Positions 60,283 to 64,000 of a stretch of DNA of 64,000 nt are shown piece by piece. The position numbers and the translations under genes are program-made. Under the pieces are notes generated by a model. The model was given only the letters and a program-made list of their open reading frames with translations. It did no database searches and had not been told where the DNA came from. The DNA lies in NCBI RefSeq assembly GCF_004379255.2, contig NC_056036.1, positions 39,880,076 through 39,944,075 of the forward strand, read 5' to 3'. This DNA comes from Salvia splendens. Lineage: Eukaryota > Streptophyta > Magnoliopsida > Lamiales > Lamiaceae. Position 1 is the first letter of the stretch; each line of letters begins with the position of its first letter.

Positions 60283-60465
60283 TTGGGATTTAGGTTTTTT
60301 CATGGGGAAGCAAATCCTCTTAGGGATGAAGAGAACGGAGAAGACTGGGTTAACATTTTGAGACGAAAATTCAGCAAGGCAGCCATGTGGGAGGAGAAGG
60401 AGAAAAACAAAGGAAGCCTAAAGTATATGACAAACCCTATCAATCATCATCTTAAACAAAAATAA
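60283..60465 (+). pseudogene. Gene fragment, unidentified (NGEDWVNILRRKFSKAAMW)
   Basis: Open frame with GFRFFHGEANPLRDEE, then EDWVNILRRKFSKAAMWEEKEK, ending in a stop at 60465. The amphipathic basic/acidic make-up is protein-like, and the WVNILRRKFSKAA part is shared with copy A at 57.5 kb. No family recognised and no start context. Confidence 0.3.
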
Positions 60466-60905
60466 TTTATGAATCAAGAAGGCTTGCTTTTTGAATAATC
60501 TGAATATATGTTTCACAAAAACGGTAATGGCCGCTTAGTAGAAGCTTTACAGAGTCCTTTAAAAGACTGAAGGAGGTGAATGATGGAGACTACAAATGAG
60601 AGTGATTTGGATAATGCTCTTTGACTAGTCTATGTTTAATAATTATATTATGCTATATTATGCTGGATATATTTGTATTTAAGGAGTATTAAATTTATTT
60701 GAGGATGTATACTAACCGAATCAAGTTATAAGGTATAGGGCACAATTCAAAAATTTTCCAAAGTATGAATGAATGACTTGTCTTTCTCTGTACTACATGT
60801 AATAAATGTCATTTAAGAGATTGTCACTCCTAGATATTTAATGTCACTAATTGAATACTATCATTGAATGTTATTTAATGTCACTATATATTCATCAAAA
60901 ACCTT
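60335..60905 (+). repeat. Segmental duplication, copy B
   Basis: Direct repeat of 57507-58075. Unlike copy A, the open frame extends upstream (see 60283-60465), so copy B is closer to the source locus and copy A is the cut derivative. Confidence 0.85.
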
Positions 60906-62615
60906 AGGTTGGGGTGGAGAATTATACCGAATGCCTTAATATTGGACTTACCTTACCGAAAAAATATTGAAAATACCATTTTTTGGTATACCATTGATAA
61001 GGCTAATTTCATGCATTGGTTAAAGGGTAAAATTCATTTGTTTGCGGGGTCTAACGCATATTTTAAGCCAGGTGTGTAGAAGGTTTTCGCCAGATCCAGG
61101 AAAGAAGAGTACAATTACATGGTCCAAGGAACTGGCGAATAAGTGAGCAATTTGGAGGAAAAACGACTAGACGGAGGAGATAACGAAGCTGCAGGGTAGA
61201 ATGGAGATTTCTACGAAGGCTTCTAGAAGATCAACTCCGCACCTATATAAGGAGGAGAGCATGCAAAAAGGGAGGAGAGCGGAGAATGGAGGACTTGTGA
61301 CCAGATTGTGGCTCGTAGCTTACTCATTTTTACACACTTGGGGGAAATGTTCGGGAGATCGTAGGGTAGTTTTCGGGTTATTTTGTGCTACTTCGTAGTT
61401 GGGCAACACCGTTCTCACAGAGGGCGAAGAAACAATTTAATCGCTTTCATTTTAATTTCCGTCGTGAATTTCACCGAGCTTTGTTGTTCGAAGCTCGGCT
61501 TTGTTTTCCGTTGAATTTCTGTTGGTTATTGAAGTTTCTGTTTCCGTATTTGAGTTACTGTTAATTTCGAGCATGGATGCATTTGGTTTTAAGTTTGTCG
61601 AGGTACGTTGATTTTTGCGCTGTTCTACTGAGTTTGCGCAGAATTGTTGAAGGCTTGTGTTGATCGGGGTAGTTCGGTTGAATCAGAAGTTATGGAGTTG
61701 AATTTGTTGATTGATGGGTTCGGAATGCTTGGATCCGGAGTGGATTAAGCATCTGAAACAGGGTGATCGGAGTTGATTCCGGAATTTTGTGTTTTCATTT
61801 CATTCCGTCTAGCGTATGTAGATTTGTTTTATTTCTGGCTAATTGCAAGTTTCCGACGTCCACACTTGTACATTCTGTTTGAATCTGGGTTTGTGCTCTG
61901 TTTTCTTCATGTTCGCATTTGATATAGGTAATGAGATGTGCGACAGTGTTGGTTAATCTTTTATTTGTTATTTGCAGCTTTAATATTGTACTTTCTGTTT
62001 GCGGAAAATAGTCTCCACCGTTTTCCTGCTTTCTGTCTAGTTAAATTAGGAAGTTTATTGCTAAGTCTAAGAAGTTAGTTTAATGTCTCACAGTTATAAG
62101 AAAGTTTAATGTCGGCATGATGTTTTCAGTTTCCTAGGTCCGGTGTTTACTTCGTTCCTAGGTCTAGTAGTAGTTACACCTCAGCCCAAATTTGCGTTGC
62201 AGCAGCCGCTTTCTAATCAGAATCTTCTAAATGCTTTCCTACGCATCCATCTTCGTGGGATCGACCCCTTGCTTCTCTATACTAGTCTATAGTATAACGG
62301 GTTGAGGGATCTTTGAAACGCGAGAGTTGTGTGTCCAACGACCGAGTCTTCTATATTCCCTTGAGTTCCTAGACCGAGTGATCTAGTGGATTCATTGGAC
62401 TTAGTAGCTCGACCTAGAACAGTAGAATGCAACACACTCTTAAGCTACCTTCAACCATAGATTTCGGTACAGTATCATACCGTAACGAAAGATTTGGTAC
62501 GGTAACGGTATTAGATTTCCTATACCACTGGTATATCGTGGTATATTGAATCTTCGGTATACCGGTGTATACCAACATACCGATTGATTATTATATACTC
62601 CATATAAACATATAT
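60906..62615. mobile_element. MITE rich in TACCG repeats, copy 3, split by a solo LTR
   Basis: The left part, 60906-60994, and the right part, from 62459 to about 62615, carry the same TACCG words as copies 1 and 2 and join across the LTR insertion. The right end near the (TA)-rich 62600-62620 is uncertain. Confidence 0.55.
60995..62453. mobile_element. Solo LTR (1459 bp)
   Basis: Starts TGATAAGG and ends CTACCTTCA (TG...CA). Exact 5-bp duplication ACCAT at 60990-60994 and 62454-62458. There is no second copy and no interior, so it is the product of LTR-LTR recombination. A GTGGGATCGACCCCTTGC motif near 62256 resembles motifs in Gypsy/Athila-type LTRs, from memory. The ORF at 61201-61398 lies within it and is not a gene. 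Confidence 0.85.
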
Positions 62616-62621
62616 AGGGAT

Positions 62622-63198
62622 AGGGGTGTGTTATATTGTTAACTCACATTTAAATTGTTAACTACAACTAAATGATTACAATTAGATTTCAAATGAAAGG
62701 CCAAGGTCATTCAACCCTTGAGTATCAATATCATGCACAAAAAAAATATCAATTAGGGTATTAATTTCAGTTAACAACAAATTAGTTATAACTACTTTTG
62801 AAAAATATCCCAAAACTTTAAATGCATATGACTATCTCGATTTAAATTATTTTTCCGCATAACATATATCAAATTAAAGAGAATTTTATAAGGATTCCAA
62901 CAAGATCCAACATGCATATGTTTCGATATCAAAATTTGATAAAATTTTCGTAAATATTCATAAATTTCGTTAACATCTTTATATCAATACACATCACATA
63001 ATATGTCAATACAATACTCGTACAATGTCAATATGAAATTGTAATGACATTGTCATGTCTTTGTATTGATGTATTTCATACATTGTATTGACATTGTGTT
63101 TATAAACCCTAAATTTGGTAGTTGCTATTATCTTTTTAATATTAAAAAATAAAAAACGTTATCAATTAAATGACGAGTTAGCAATTGATCACTCCCCT
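62622..63198. mobile_element. Inverted-repeat element next to TA-rich DNA
   Basis: Left end AGGGGTGTGTTATATTGTTAACTC; right end inverted AGGGGAGTGATCAATTGCTAACTC. 577 bp, non-coding. The AGGGG(T/A)G start after a TATATA stretch resembles the left end of copy II of the palindrome (AGGGGAGCGTTATTC at 26760). Confidence 0.55.
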
Positions 63199-64000
63199 GT
63201 GGGGATATATTCATATCAATAAGTGAAATTCTGTCAAAAATCCAAGCAAATCTCATCCATTGAATCTTGTGATGTAAACGTTAGATTAATGCAACGTGTC
63301 ATCTAATAATGTAGATTGTGTAATCTAATAGTGTAGCTCGGCTAATAATGTAATGCGTTTTAGTCCAGGGATGGAACTAGAAAATTGAATAAGCCGGCAT
63401 TGAAATTATAAAAAAACAATATTTTAGTATGCTTACCTTCTTTATTTAGTACTACAAATTTATAAAAGGATGAAAACACAAGTACATAGTAAATTTTCAA
63501 TACAAAATTTAATAGTGTATTTTTATACTCCATGAGATAATAGTCATTCGAGTTATAAAGTTTATTAAAATTTTGATCCGTCTCGTAACGTTTGAAATCA
63601 GAATATTACGCCACAAACTTTTAGACTTTTTTCTATTATCACACCCGATTACAAATTGTCATTTTTTGTGATATTTAACATGATAGTGCTTTAATTTATT
63701 ATTTGATTTTAAATAAATGAAGTAGAATTTTACCAAATTAATTTAAACGACTACTAATATTTTATATAGTAGTATTAAAATAGATACACAAAAAAATTGA
63801 TATAATGAAGATATGTCAACAATACTCCTATGTTAAATATAAACCTAGTGTTAAACTATAGAGGAAAAAAAATAGTGTACCGTATTATTCAACAAATAAT
63901 AAGAGTGCAAACTAGATTATACTATTATTAAATAAAAGTGTATTCCCAAATCAATTGGAACATACAATACCATTATATACGCATTCCCCAAATAACTAAA
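63199..64000. other. AT-rich end of window, nothing recognised
   Basis: TAATAATGTA-like words recur near 63300-63355. No gene seen. Confidence 0.35.

Noticed and set aside
61201..61398. 65-codon ORF
   Set aside because: Located inside the solo LTR, with no domain.

Overview
This is a piece of flowering-plant nuclear DNA, most likely from a eudicot. It has interrupted genes with GT-AG introns, an AT-rich background, many small DNA transposons, LTR retrotransposons, and plant-specific families (PTI1-like kinase, AHP6-type phosphotransfer protein, phytocyanin, EPFL peptide, LURP-one-related protein). I cannot name the species; an asterid such as a Lamiales member is only a guess. There is no organellar, viral or bacterial block. 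Gene models were built by eye from protein similarity, splice sites and reading phase.

Layout. 1-1.75 kb: the 5' half of a PTI1-like kinase gene (minus), cut by the window edge. 2.36-3.97 kb: a PIF/Harbinger-type transposon that carries only the Myb/NAM-associated ORF. 4.9-6.0 kb: intact GAR1 gene (H/ACA snoRNP). 6.7-8.84 kb: a broken leucyl aminopeptidase gene lacking both ends. 9.7-12 kb: a foldback element and a non-autonomous hAT. 12.6-14.0 kb: intact acyl-lipid/acyl-CoA desaturase gene with all three histidine boxes. 14-19 kb: AT-rich, with Stowaway MITEs. 18.97-19.5 kb: an AHP6-like pseudo-phosphotransfer gene with two internal in-frame losses. 20.2-25.1 kb: a degenerate Ty3/Gypsy element on the minus strand. 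25.1-28.2 kb: a roughly 3 kb palindrome made of two (TA)n-flanked elements head to head, with 11 copies of a hairpin module. 30.9-32.0 kb: intact LURP-one-related gene (minus). 32.7-37.6 kb: hAT-type MITEs and empty AT-rich DNA. 37.6-38.1 kb: a damaged phytocyanin gene (minus). 40.3-45.5 kb: a TRIM, a Harbinger-like element, a hAT, and an element-like region with a captured coding fragment. 46.6-46.7 kb: tandem tRNA-Asp(GUC) genes. 47.2-50.4 kb: a short LTR element nested in a MITE, and a diverged duplicate of the segment upstream of the tRNAs. 51.0-51.4 kb: EPFL signalling-peptide gene (minus). 55.2-57.1 kb: a possible small unidentified gene (minus). 57.5-62.6 kb: a 560-bp duplication flanking gene debris, several MITEs rich in ACCG/TACC, and a nested solo LTR. 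62.6-63.2 kb: another inverted-repeat element.

The host genes do not form a pathway; they are ordinary single-gene loci separated by transposons. The least familiar structure is the palindrome at 25.1-28.2 kb. Its hairpin-module motif recurs in part at 44.69 kb, in a region that holds a gene fragment, which suggests a family with coding members.
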